Shown here: positions 13,838 through 21,614 of the stretch, piece by piece
Position numbering within the stretch: the stretch's first letter is position 1
Layout of the letters: each line of letters begins with the position of its first letter
Source: a virus
Virus record (IMG/VR): IMGVR_UViG_3300044608_001065
Coordinates: 1-21,614 of that record
Length of the DNA stretch: 21,614 bases
Reading direction: 5' to 3' (one strand)
Made by a program: the position numbers and the translations under genes
Notes under the pieces: model-generated
The model's input: only the letters and a program-made list of their open reading frames with translations
The model's database searches: none
Told to the model about the DNA's origin: nothing

Positions 13838-14137
13838 TTATTCTGTTTCTTTATATTCCAAATCTATATGTGCAAAGGGTTCTGGCAAGTCGAATCTGGG
13901 TTTAGTCTCTAGCTTGCCTTCGGCCAGAATAGAAACGAGGTCAATGACCTCTTGAGAGCCCTCATAAAAACCCGCACTCTTGATAAACACGGGAGACAGA
14001 TCAAAGCCTTGGGCCACAGGGCCTGTTGAGCGTTTCGGCCTAACGCGCCTTGCAATGTGTTTAAGCCCCTTCTGCATATGGGGCAATGCCCACGTTTTAC
14101 TCCATTCACGGGCGTCCTGATCGGTCCATTCGGTCAT
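13838..14137 (-). CDS. Hypothetical protein between portal and scaffold
   Basis: 99 residues from ATG 14137. The first half is basic with Trp-rich helices (EWTDQDAREWSKTWALPHMQ) and a cluster ARRVRPKRS. The second half is more acidic and ends FAHIDLEYKETE. It has no cysteine, membrane segment or catalytic motif. Its place between portal and scaffold suggests a minor head component or assembly factor, but this rests on position only. A short hairpin (14150-14164) lies just upstream and a tRNA-like element just downstream. Confidence 0.6.
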   Translation of the reverse strand: MTEWTDQDAREWSKTWALPHMQKGLKHIARRVRPKRSTGPVAQGFDLSPVFIKSAGFYEGSQEVIDLVSILAEGKLETKPRFDLPEPFAHIDLEYKETE

Positions 14138-14149
14138 TAGATATATACT

Positions 14150-14164
14150 ACCGCTATACGCGGT
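14150..14164 (-). repeat. Short hairpin between portal and next gene
   Basis: ACCGC (14150-14154) and GCGGT (14160-14164) pair perfectly around a 5-base loop, in the 50-base gap between the portal stop and the next ATG at 14137. There is no T-run. It may be a processing or folding element; it could equally be chance. Confidence 0.35.
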
Positions 14165-14187
14165 CTATGGTTTTGTCTAGAAGAAAA

Positions 14188-16464
14188 TTATGCTTCGGTG
14201 GCCATTGGAGGTCGGCCTGCGGGCCTAGCCGTTTTCTCAAGAATAGAACTCCGCGTCTTGAGGTCATTGAGAGCCATCTGCTGACGGATAGTCTCCATCT
14301 TCTGCGCGTGGGTTTCTTGGTTCATCATCCGCTTTTCTTGCATCTCGGCTAGTTTAAGCTGGGCCTTTTGCAATTCCATTTCGGAGCGTGGGTCGATCTG
14401 TCCACCTTGTGGAGCCTGCTGCATAGCCTGCTCCTGCATCTGACTTTGTTCAGCCATAGCACGATTGATGACCTGTTGTTCCAACTCGTCCACATAGGCA
14501 GTGACGTTCTGAAGTTGACGCTTGAGTTCATTGACCTCTTGTTTGCGGAAGCTGTTGTTTGAGAAGAGAACCAGATGCTCTGTTGTATGGTCGGCTGTAG
14601 GACGAAGGATGGCCATTGCCTGTTCGTCGGGCATCTGCTGCTGGCGGTGCATTTCAATAATCTCCGCCATAAGGGGAATGTGGGCTTCGATGTGGACGGC
14701 ATGATTCTGACTGTCATGAACCATCTGTGCCACGCCTTGACGGAGGTTTCCGTTCTCAAGGTTGGCGATGTCGAAGTCAATCGTACGGCGCGGTCCCTTC
14801 TCCGAAACGAAGAGGTTGACCTTCTGCCAGCCAACCCCAGAGATGCCAGCGATGACGGAACGGAGGGTGTTTTCTTTGCCCTTCTCGTCCATCAAGGAAT
14901 AGAGTTCCATGAGTTGCTTGGAGGCCATCTCTGTCATTACGGGGCTTCCATCTCCCATGGCGCGGAAGGCTGTAACTTTCAAGAACTGGCGCATACGCTC
15001 AACACTCACCCCACGGCGCAAGCAACGTTTGCGGAATTCTAGGGCTAGGCGTCCACCCTTATCGTTAGCTGTGAGAAGTGGGCTAACGGCCCTGCGATAC
15101 TGCTCGGTCAAGAGTTTGTTATACGGGGTATAGAAGAGTTCCAGTGCTGCGGCGTTGAGGGTAGATTCTTGGCGGGCTTGCTGCACCACTTCGGTGGCGG
15201 AACGGGCCTGTCCATCAGTGTTTTGGCCGCGAGCGCGATAGCTACCCGTGTTGTTCTGCAACACCTGACTCATCAGGTTGTATACGGGAAGCCCCTGAGT
15301 TGCCACAGCAGGAGGTTGAAGTTGGATCGGGGTCAGCCCACTAGGGATGAACGTATAAGGCCCGACCTCAATATATTGAAAGTCTTGGATGGCTTCGGCG
15401 TCACCCTGCAATTGGATGAGGCCAGAGGTAATGGCGGCTTGGGCGGCTTGGCACAACACGCGGTTTGAAATCTGGATCTGATTGTAGATCTTTTGCTTGA
15501 GTCCGCGAATGGTATGGAATGTGCCCTGTCCTACCCCGTAGGTGAAGATGACGAAGCATTGATTCACATTTCCATATCGGCTGTAGCGTTCGTAGAGGAA
15601 GTCCGAAGAATCCCGACTCCCGATTAGCTGGGTGAACTTGCCGTCGAATTCCTTATTATATCCGTAGACCAACTGAGCCCGATGGTAGGCCGACTCGCCA
15701 GCGTAGAGGTCGTTCTCTTTTATCTCGCGCTCAAAGTCCTCCCAGTGGGCGGTGTAATTTTTCCACTGATCGCGCTTGGTCGAAGCCTTCCAGATGGCCT
15801 GCTTGACCGCATTAAGATTCCAGCCAAGAGCCTTTGCAGCCTTGGGATTACGGATGTAGTTGTAAAGCTCGCTCACGCTCATGGAGCGTTGGACAACGGC
15901 CACTTCGATAGATTCGTCGGACACCTTAGTGTCACGGGCCACCTTGAAGTCTTTTAACCCACAGGGCTCCCAGAAGATGGAGCGTTCGTCGGGCCACATG
16001 GCCACCCCAACTCCGTCTCCGACAAACTCGCGAGAAAGGAGTTGCATGTTGTAAGCATGGTCGGTCCACTCCTTGAGCATCCAGTCAAACTCTTCAGAGA
16101 TAATTTCGGAGTCCTCGTTGGAATCTCCTTCGTAGGAGTCCATGATGACATTGGCAATGCGGGGCACTCCGTTTTGGAGTTCAATATACGGGGCCAAGGC
16201 TGCTTCCATGATGGCATTGGCTTCCCCAAAGTTGGCATTGACTACATGCGTAAGTCCCTTGGATTTAAGCTCTTCGGCATCATAGGGCGCTTCGCCATTG
16301 ACTAGGGCTTGAGCCCGCGCACGGAGATAGGCCGCATCTTCGTCCTGCTCGATATACTTATCTGCAATAGAGATAAGACTGTCGGAGGACTTGATCCGTT
16401 TTTTCGGCGGAGATCCCGCCTCATTTAGATTCTCCAGTTCTGCGTTTCCGTCTTGATTAGCCAT
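14188..16464 (-). CDS. Portal protein
   Basis: 758 residues from ATG 16464, without a clear Shine-Dalgarno. The length fits the large portals of podovirus-type phages. Features include a charged N-terminus, a central domain with repeated aromatic turns (SIFWEPCGLKDFKVARDTKV), a helical stem with LKQKIYNQIQISNRVLCQAA, and the portal-typical pattern in which Gln-rich loops and long helices follow (RSATEVVQQARQESTLNAAA). The last 120 residues form a Gln/Met/Glu-rich coiled coil (about 640-740, VDELEQQVINRAMAEQSQMQ) as in barrel-bearing portals. Twelve copies would form the DNA gate at one vertex and bind terminase, which is not in this window. Scaffold and capsid follow in the same operon. Confidence 0.85.
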   Translation of the reverse strand: MANQDGNAELENLNEAGSPPKKRIKSSDSLISIADKYIEQDEDAAYLRARAQALVNGEAPYDAEELKSKGLTHVVNANFGEANAIMEAALAPYIELQNGVPRIANVIMDSYEGDSNEDSEIISEEFDWMLKEWTDHAYNMQLLSREFVGDGVGVAMWPDERSIFWEPCGLKDFKVARDTKVSDESIEVAVVQRSMSVSELYNYIRNPKAAKALGWNLNAVKQAIWKASTKRDQWKNYTAHWEDFEREIKENDLYAGESAYHRAQLVYGYNKEFDGKFTQLIGSRDSSDFLYERYSRYGNVNQCFVIFTYGVGQGTFHTIRGLKQKIYNQIQISNRVLCQAAQAAITSGLIQLQGDAEAIQDFQYIEVGPYTFIPSGLTPIQLQPPAVATQGLPVYNLMSQVLQNNTGSYRARGQNTDGQARSATEVVQQARQESTLNAAALELFYTPYNKLLTEQYRRAVSPLLTANDKGGRLALEFRKRCLRRGVSVERMRQFLKVTAFRAMGDGSPVMTEMASKQLMELYSLMDEKGKENTLRSVIAGISGVGWQKVNLFVSEKGPRRTIDFDIANLENGNLRQGVAQMVHDSQNHAVHIEAHIPLMAEIIEMHRQQQMPDEQAMAILRPTADHTTEHLVLFSNNSFRKQEVNELKRQLQNVTAYVDELEQQVINRAMAEQSQMQEQAMQQAPQGGQIDPRSEMELQKAQLKLAEMQEKRMMNQETHAQKMETIRQQMALNDLKTRSSILEKTARPAGRPPMATEA

Positions 16465-16499
16465 TTAGGGTAAGAGTTTAAGATTTATTCCGCTTATAG

Positions 16500-16667
16500 T
16501 CAATCAGACTCAACAGAATCTATTTTTTCTGTTAGTTGATTTTCAATGGCTTGTGCCACTGGCAGGATCTGCGCGGCAGCGTTAAGCCCGCCCTGCTTGC
16601 ATGCCAGATCAAGGCATTGCATGACGAGCTTGGCCTGCTCGGTGGTCAATGTGACGGTCTTATTCAT
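16500..16667 (-). CDS. Small hypothetical protein, 55 residues
   Basis: Started at ATG 16667, since AGGAG stands about 7 bases upstream. An upstream ATG at 16733 would add 22 Arg/Pro/Trp-rich residues that look like the shadow of the overlapping gene. The protein reads MNKTVTLTTEQAKLVMQCLD and continues as a compact helical protein (GLNAAAQILPVAQAIENQL). It resembles the short one-strand, three-helix proteins frequently found in phage structural regions, of unknown role. It overlaps the end of the preceding gene by 8 bases and lies 35 bases before portal. Confidence 0.65.
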   Translation of the reverse strand: MNKTVTLTTEQAKLVMQCLDLACKQGGLNAAAQILPVAQAIENQLTEKIDSVESD

Positions 16668-16968
16668 TGGGCTGCTCCTGCTGGCTGGCCAAGTAGGCTT
16701 GGGTCGCGGGAATCGCGGCCAGCACTGCCTCAAACGCGGCGGCGAGTTCGGGAACCGCTGCCATGATCTCGGGGTTGAGCGGGGCGGCCATGCGTTGGAC
16801 GAGGCTACCGCTGGCGAGTTCGCCGCCTGCGGTTGCGGGTAGCAATTCGACGGTGATGGAACCAGAGTCCGCTGTCGGCTGGATGGCAGACAGACTATAA
16901 ACGTGGAGCCTGTCGTAGACTTTGGCGGCTACGGCGGGCGTTTCGATGGGATTAGGGTTGGTTAGCAT
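16660..16968 (-). CDS. Small hypothetical protein downstream of fibre B
   Basis: 102 residues from ATG 16968, 4 bases after the fibre B stop. A TTG at 16992 in the same frame would overlap the fibre gene and is less likely. The first half is strand-rich (AAKVYDRLHVYSLSAIQP, SITVELLPATAG), the second Ala-rich and helical (PEIMAAVPELAAAFEAVLAA), ending QQEQPNE. The length and position next to a fibre gene are consistent with a fibre-tip or assembly protein; no family is recognised. No Shine-Dalgarno is visible, so it may be translated by coupling to the fibre. Confidence 0.6.
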   Translation of the reverse strand: MLTNPNPIETPAVAAKVYDRLHVYSLSAIQPTADSGSITVELLPATAGGELASGSLVQRMAAPLNPEIMAAVPELAAAFEAVLAAIPATQAYLASQQEQPNE

Positions 16969-16972
16969 AAGA

Positions 16973-18496
16973 TTATGTTGCGATGAGGCCAAGGTCGCGC
17001 ATCCGCGAAAGCAGTGCGTTGAGTTGAGTGATGACCGTTGCAGCGTCCGTTGCGTCTGCCACGGCGGTCGGCTGCACTACGGGAGTCTTGTCGAAGAAGC
17101 CGAGCTTCTGCGTGGTCGCCGTGCCGATCTTGGTGCCTGTCGTGGTGTCGGTGACGATGTTGCGCGTGGACGCCGTGAGGTCGCCGTTCAGCGTCAAGCC
17201 AGCGCACTCCAACGGCGCAAACGCCGAATCATCCGCGAGCCTAACTTGCAGCGTGGTCGAGGAGCGTTTGAGGGCAGGGAAGAGGTTGGTTGTGCCGCCG
17301 AACATGACACGGCTGGATTGAACGCGCAAAATTGGATCACCGCCGTTATCCAACGTAACAGACGTTGTTCCGCGAACGGTGACGCCTCCGCTTGTCAGCG
17401 TTGAGTTGCTTGCGGGCACGTCTACGAAAAGGCCATGACTTGCGAGCGCCCCCGTGGTTGATCCGATTCCAACTTGACCGCTGTCTGTGATGTAAATTCT
17501 GCGGTTGCCATTCACACTTAACTCCAGCGCCCTCGCAGATCCCGTGCCGCCTTTCTCCGTGCCGATCTGAAAGGCTGCGCCTGTCTGGCCGCGAATAAAG
17601 AGACGCTCAAAATCTGCGTTTCCTGTGCCGCCGATGGTTGTGTAGATGCGGAAGGTTTGGGGGCTTAAGCCACGGCGTTGGGCAAACGTGTCAGCGGCAT
17701 CTCTGTTTAGGTCGCAGTCTGTAGCACTGGCCGATACGCTGCTGCTGATTCCAAAGCGAGCGGTGCTTTGGATGCCAACGCCATTTGAGTCTAATATAAC
17801 GCGACCACCCGTTGTAACGGCAAAACTATTGGCACTCACATCGCCGTCATCGCGGATACGGACAACACTGGTAGTCCCGCGCAATACCTCAACCATGCTT
17901 ACAAGGTCGGTGCTGGTGGCGACCTTGCGAAACTTAGTGAATCCGCGACCATCCACCTCAAAGACGTTGGTGCTTCCAACCGTGAGCCTTGCGACCAAGC
18001 TGGCTGTTGCGCTGGCGGTGTTGGTGATGGTTGCTGCGAGTCCTGTGAACGTCACCGCGTTATCGTTCCAAGTCTGCGTGGCCGAAATCAGCGGAGCCGA
18101 TGCCGTGACCGTGCCGCCTGTTAGGGTGAGCGCGGAGCCGCTTGTCGGGGCGGCGGTGAGCGTGGTGAAGGTGCCTGCCGCTGGCGTAGTGCTGCCGATG
18201 GCTGGCGGGGATGCCGCGTCGAAGCCCGCACCAAATTCCACTCCCGTGGCTCCAGAGTTGACACGCAATACTTGATTTGCAGTTCCTAAAGCAAGAGTAG
18301 AAATGGCTCCCGAAGTGGTTGTTACAACTGGCAAACCACTTGTGGAACCGAGTGTCCCCGTGTTGGAGATGTTGCCATGAACATGGGATAGGGGGGTCCT
18401 TGCATCACTTAACCGTGGATCATTACCCTCTGCAAAGGTTCCCGCTGTAGTTCCTTTGACTACTGGCTGGGGATAGAATGAAGAAAGAAAGGCCAT
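16973..18496 (-). CDS. Tail fibre B
   Basis: 507 residues from ATG 18496. Near the start it has EGNDPRLSDARTPLSHVHGN, a short tail-fibre module that also occurs in fibre A. Then come long Ser/Thr/Gly/Ala beta-repeat stretches (GTFTTLTAAPTSGSALTLTG) of fibrous trimer type. The last 55 residues (GTKIGTATTQKLGFFDKTPV through QLNALLSRMRDLGLIAT) form a C-terminal unit that recurs in many phage and prophage fibres, with an end helix suited to trimerisation. No enzyme motif is present. The protein probably forms a fibre or spike attached to the tail or head collar. The gene is GC-rich and follows the chaperone-like gene after a 38-base gap. Confidence 0.78.
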   Translation of the reverse strand: MAFLSSFYPQPVVKGTTAGTFAEGNDPRLSDARTPLSHVHGNISNTGTLGSTSGLPVVTTTSGAISTLALGTANQVLRVNSGATGVEFGAGFDAASPPAIGSTTPAAGTFTTLTAAPTSGSALTLTGGTVTASAPLISATQTWNDNAVTFTGLAATITNTASATASLVARLTVGSTNVFEVDGRGFTKFRKVATSTDLVSMVEVLRGTTSVVRIRDDGDVSANSFAVTTGGRVILDSNGVGIQSTARFGISSSVSASATDCDLNRDAADTFAQRRGLSPQTFRIYTTIGGTGNADFERLFIRGQTGAAFQIGTEKGGTGSARALELSVNGNRRIYITDSGQVGIGSTTGALASHGLFVDVPASNSTLTSGGVTVRGTTSVTLDNGGDPILRVQSSRVMFGGTTNLFPALKRSSTTLQVRLADDSAFAPLECAGLTLNGDLTASTRNIVTDTTTGTKIGTATTQKLGFFDKTPVVQPTAVADATDAATVITQLNALLSRMRDLGLIAT

Positions 18497-18534
18497 CTAA
18501 TTATTGTATTATGGTTCGGGATTTGGGGCTACCA

Positions 18535-19026
18535 TTATGTTTCGGGATTCGGGCTGCTCAACCCCGCCACAGCCTCCGCACTCGCCTCCTCAAATGTCGC
18601 CTGCGGCACGCCGAAAGCCTCCGCTGGTGCGGGTGTCGGGGATGCGGCCCATGAAAGCATGACGGTTTCTAGCCACTGCTTCGCGGCGGTCATCTTCGGG
18701 CCGAGGGGCTTGCCTGCTTGGAGCAGGGCCATTTCAAGGCGTTGCAGTGCGGCAATCTGGTAGGGCGAGAAATACTGGGAGACAACTTGCTCTGCGGTGT
18801 AAGTCGCCACAGGCGCAGGCGTTCCCGCGACCCACTGCCGCTCGACGCGATCCTCAAACCAAACCACATTCGGCTCCCATGCTCCTTCGGGCTTCGGGAT
18901 TTTGACCAGCGGCACTACGGATTCGCCCTCTGGCACATCGCGCCAGTTGCCCTGCTCATCGGTGAGAAGACTGACGAGTTGCTGTGACGGCACAAGGCCG
19001 ACTGTGATCATTTGATTAGCTTCCAT
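18535..19026 (-). CDS. Tail fibre assembly/chaperone-like protein
   Basis: 163 residues from ATG 19026, with GGAGG 6 bases upstream, preferred over ATG 19011. It overlaps the fibre A stop by 11 bases. It has a strand-rich start (MITVGLVPSQQLVSLLTDEQ), a middle AYTAEQ-type segment (VATYTAEQVVSQYFSPYQIA) followed by helices (LQRLEMALLQAGKPLGPKMT), and a Pro/Ala/Glu-rich end. Small proteins with a helical core right after a large fibre gene are often fibre-assembly chaperones or fibre-tip adhesins; the overlap with fibre A points the same way. No specific family could be confirmed. Confidence 0.6.
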   Translation of the reverse strand: MEANQMITVGLVPSQQLVSLLTDEQGNWRDVPEGESVVPLVKIPKPEGAWEPNVVWFEDRVERQWVAGTPAPVATYTAEQVVSQYFSPYQIAALQRLEMALLQAGKPLGPKMTAAKQWLETVMLSWAASPTPAPAEAFGVPQATFEEASAEAVAGLSSPNPET

Positions 19027-21613
19027 ATGCGACCTCCACGGCGTCTACGCTGGCGACCCAGCGCCATGTTTCACTTACGACCCCGACGCATTCAATTTTG
19101 ACCGCATCATTGGTGTCGTTGGCCGATAGTGTAATTGATGTTCCTGCGGCGTTGTCTGTTCCGACTGTCGCGGCGGCATAGACTTCGCTGGTCGTGCCTC
19201 CGACATTCTTGATAGCGTATTGGCGGACGTAGTGGGCCACGGCGCTGCCATCTGATTTTACACCCGTAATGTTGATAAGCATTGCCATCACTTTACCAGA
19301 GGCGATGGTTAAGCGGGTATTATTGCTCAATCCCATCAACAACTCTACGGCTGCATTTGTTGTTGTCTTTCCGCGAAGAATTGCTGCTATTCTTTGTGCG
19401 TCACCATCTGAAGCAAAACGCCCGCACGCCACGGCAACCAATGATTCTCTGTCTGCAACCGCCCGCACTCCGAACGCGGTGCTGCTAACTCCAGAAGCGG
19501 TGTTGTCGTAGCCAAACGCCGTTGCATACTGATTGCTGGCAACATTTGAAAATCCGCCAACAACAGAACCAGCGTAACCAGTAACGGAATTTCCGTCGCC
19601 GCCTCCCAGAAATGCGTAAGAACCGCTGGAGTTTATGCTGCAACTATCGCCTCCCCCCAGAAATGCGTCTAATCCAGCATTGGTATTTAGTGTTCCGCAA
19701 ACTATGCCGCTACGAGTTCCAGAGGCCACTTGTGTGGCTGCACTCCTAACTTGCTGCAAGTCCGTGGCATTTGCGCCCCTAGCGTTGCCAGTTGTGGCCG
19801 CTCCCGTAGGACGCGCCCCGACAATAAAAGCCCCGTTTCCCTTTGGGGAAAGCACCAGCGCAGAGTTAGTCTGCCCGCTGTGCTCGTTGGTAATGGCTAC
19901 GTTGTTCTGGGTGGAGGTGGTCGCGTCGAGGATGTTGATGTCGCTTGACTGACTTGTGCTTCCGCCCGTGCCATCGGCGCGGAGGATGGCGTTATCGACG
20001 GAGCCAGTGGTCACGCCGCCTGCCGCCGCCCATGTCTGGTCGCCACGCAGGAATGTGCCGCTGTTGGCCGTGCCTGTGCCGAGCCGCGCCGTTCCGAGAG
20101 TCCCGCTGGAAATGTTGCTGGCGTTGGTGGTGTCGGTGGTGGCCGAGGCGGCGAGGCCGAGAGTCGTGCGCTGTGCTGCGGCGTCTGCGTCATCGAGGAG
20201 AGCCTTGCCTGCTGTCGTGATGTCGCCGCCGAGCTTGGATGTTCCGACCGCACCCGAATCAATCGTCCATGTCGCGCCCGATGCGCTGACGGTGATGTCG
20301 CCTTTGTCGCCATCGGTGACGCCCGATCCCGTTGCCGACAACTCCCCCGCCGAAAGGCTCAAGCCCGATCCGATTTGGATCTCCTCAATGGAGCCTGTGC
20401 TGGCGCTCGTGCGGCCTAAAATTCTTGCGGTGGCTTGCGTTAGGCCCGAAGAGGTGATGGAGCCAGAGGCGGCTGCGCCTGTAACGTCTGCGAGAACATG
20501 GGTGTGATTGCCTGCGGCTACTTGCGTGCTGCCTGTGCCGACTGGGAGGCGTGCTACGTCGAGGGTGCCGCTGGTTACTTTGTCTGCGCCGTGGGCATCA
20601 ACGGGGACGATGGCCCAAAAACTACCGCCAGTTTGCCATCTAAAAGTAAACGAGCGACCTTCGTTATCTTTCGTTCCAAGGTCTGCAAGCGTTGATCCTC
20701 CTGCGCTTGTCTTTACAAGAATGCGACCGTTGGCAATGTTTCCAGAACGAATCAACTGAAACAAATCTGCATCTTGGTTGCCCGTGGTTGGCAGGAGGAC
20801 TTCGGTGTCGGTGCTTAGTGTTGTCGAAATCGTTATGCGGCGGGCGCGACCAGTTGCCAGTGTTGTGGGTGACGCCGAAATTGTTTCTTGAAAGACTGAC
20901 CATTGAGATATGGCCCCAATATCACTGGGAGCGATGGCATCCGTGCCGCCTGTGGAATGAGAGGATTTGTGCGCGAGGGTGCTGCTGGGCGTCCTCGCGT
21001 CACTCAATCGCGCATCATTACCCTCTGCCGCTGTTCCTGCGGTGGTTCCGTAGCTGACAGCGAGAGTTCTATTGGCTGTGAGATCTCCACCACCAGTCAA
21101 TCCTGTGCCAGCACTAATGCTTCGGGATGTTGGAACACCTCCGATATTAGTTAATGCGGTTGCGGGATTTGAGACATCAGATAAGTTATTAACTTCAAGA
21201 AGCGCCCCTTGTGCCGTCAAAAGCCCGCCTACATTAATTGTCCAAGCTGTAAATGGCCCGCCACTCCCGTCTACGGTCTCGACGTTGACTACCAATGATG
21301 TTCCAGAATAGCTGGTAACAATACCATGCATATGACGGGCTGCATCGTATACAATGGTAACGTCCTGTGTCGGGGTATAGCTGAGTCCAGATTGGACGGT
21401 AAATGTTTTGCTTCCCGTGGTTAGGGAATGAGAAGTTGTGGAAGTGGTTAGATAGCGGTCTCCGCGATTTGCCAATGTAAATGCCGTAGTGGCAATCTGG
21501 GTAGTGTCAGTTCCAGCAGCAGCAGTAGTTGCTGTCGGGGTTCCTGTGAGCGCGGGGGAATCAAGATTAGCCTTGAGATTTAGCGCGGTCTGGGTCGCTG
21601 TAGACACGGGTTT
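19016..21613 (-). CDS. Tail fibre A, 5' end outside window
   Basis: At least 863 residues; the frame is open through the right edge. A GTG at 21607 is in frame, but the codons before it (AAA CCC) are also open, so the true start lies beyond the window. The visible start contains a fibre repeat (LDSPALTGTPTATTAAAGTD), then EGNDARLSDARTPSS (shared with fibre B), collar-type repeats (GDKGDITVSASGATWTIDSG), and at about residues 640-722 a run of GGxxNxASGxxSxAxG-like turns (FLGGGDGNSVTGYAGSVVGG). These resemble the left-handed beta-roll of YadA-type heads. The C-terminal 130 residues are a folded beta domain ending WRWVASVDAVEVAYGS. It likely binds the host surface. Local GC falls in the beta-roll region. 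Confidence 0.78.
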   Translation of the reverse strand, partial: KPVSTATQTALNLKANLDSPALTGTPTATTAAAGTDTTQIATTAFTLANRGDRYLTTSTTSHSLTTGSKTFTVQSGLSYTPTQDVTIVYDAARHMHGIVTSYSGTSLVVNVETVDGSGGPFTAWTINVGGLLTAQGALLEVNNLSDVSNPATALTNIGGVPTSRSISAGTGLTGGGDLTANRTLAVSYGTTAGTAAEGNDARLSDARTPSSTLAHKSSHSTGGTDAIAPSDIGAISQWSVFQETISASPTTLATGRARRITISTTLSTDTEVLLPTTGNQDADLFQLIRSGNIANGRILVKTSAGGSTLADLGTKDNEGRSFTFRWQTGGSFWAIVPVDAHGADKVTSGTLDVARLPVGTGSTQVAAGNHTHVLADVTGAAASGSITSSGLTQATARILGRTSASTGSIEEIQIGSGLSLSAGELSATGSGVTDGDKGDITVSASGATWTIDSGAVGTSKLGGDITTAGKALLDDADAAAQRTTLGLAASATTDTTNASNISSGTLGTARLGTGTANSGTFLRGDQTWAAAGGVTTGSVDNAILRADGTGGSTSQSSDINILDATTSTQNNVAITNEHSGQTNSALVLSPKGNGAFIVGARPTGAATTGNARGANATDLQQVRSAATQVASGTRSGIVCGTLNTNAGLDAFLGGGDSCSINSSGSYAFLGGGDGNSVTGYAGSVVGGFSNVASNQYATAFGYDNTASGVSSTAFGVRAVADRESLVAVACGRFASDGDAQRIAAILRGKTTTNAAVELLMGLSNNTRLTIASGKVMAMLINITGVKSDGSAVAHYVRQYAIKNVGGTTSEVYAAATVGTDNAAGTSITLSANDTNDAVKIECVGVVSETWRWVASVDAVEVAYGS

Positions 21614-21614
21614 C

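Noticed and set aside
16668-16733. Upstream extension of the 55-residue protein to ATG 16733
   Set aside because: The added 22 residues (Arg/Pro/Trp-rich) overlap the preceding gene, and the internal ATG 16667 has AGGAG at good spacing.
19956-20507. 183-codon + strand frame opposite fibre A
   Set aside because: Antisense of Ser/Thr/Ala/Gly-rich repeats gives long open frames with Pro/Val/Ala-rich nonsense; no start signal.
1-21614. CRISPR array, integrase, attachment sites or insertion sequences
   Set aside because: No regularly spaced direct repeats, transposase or recombinase motifs, or flanking inverted repeats with target duplications were seen.

Overview
The window is a piece of a tailed-bacteriophage genome, most likely a podovirus-like phage known only from metagenomes. 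This rests on a recognisable virion cassette (portal, scaffold, major capsid protein, three tail-fibre-like proteins) followed by a lysis cassette (holin-like membrane proteins, endolysin). No bacterial housekeeping gene, rRNA, integrase, terminase, polymerase or CRISPR array was seen, so the rest of the genome lies outside both edges. The host cannot be read from the sequence. Fibre modules of this style are common in phages and prophages of environmental Gram-negative bacteria, but that is only a hint.

Layout. From the left edge to about 4266 four genes run on the + strand: a 5'-truncated Ser/Thr-rich protein (2-1771), a two-part protein (1800-2576), a protein with 20 cysteines (2580-3866) and a double zinc-cluster protein (3799-4266). 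This block is visibly AT-richer than most of the rest (hand counts of single 60-base lines: 33-38% GC at 2401 and 3841 against 63% at 17101). Everything from 4250 rightwards is on the - strand. In transcription order (right to left) it reads: tail fibre A (open at the right edge), a fibre-chaperone-like protein, tail fibre B, two small proteins, portal, a small protein, a tRNA-like element, scaffold, a promoter and structured leader, major capsid protein, an acidic small protein, tail fibre C, a small protein, a membrane/coiled-coil protein, two holin-like proteins, a small protein, endolysin, a 48-residue zinc ribbon absent from simple long-ORF lists, two small proteins, a metallophosphoesterase and an HTH protein. 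The two blocks converge with a 17-bp overlap at 4250-4266.

How the genes work together. Portal, scaffold and capsid protein build the procapsid. The capsid gene appears to have its own promoter (TTGACA, 15 bp, AATAAT) and a roughly 165-nt folded leader, which would let it be made in excess of scaffold. Fibres A, B and C are modular and probably form the host-recognition apparatus. A and B share a short collar-type module. C contains two copies of a sugar-binding-like module with a foreign-looking beta domain inserted in the joint between them. The genes at 5820-8104 are packed with 4-base ATGA overlaps or gaps of a few bases and form a lysis and accessory operon.

The points most worth a second look are the capsid promoter and leader, the tRNA-Leu-like element between the 99-residue gene and scaffold, the insertion inside fibre C, the cysteine-rich + strand trio and the holin-like protein with a peptidoglycan-binding-like tail. 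Functional calls are from motif recognition by eye; no database search was possible.
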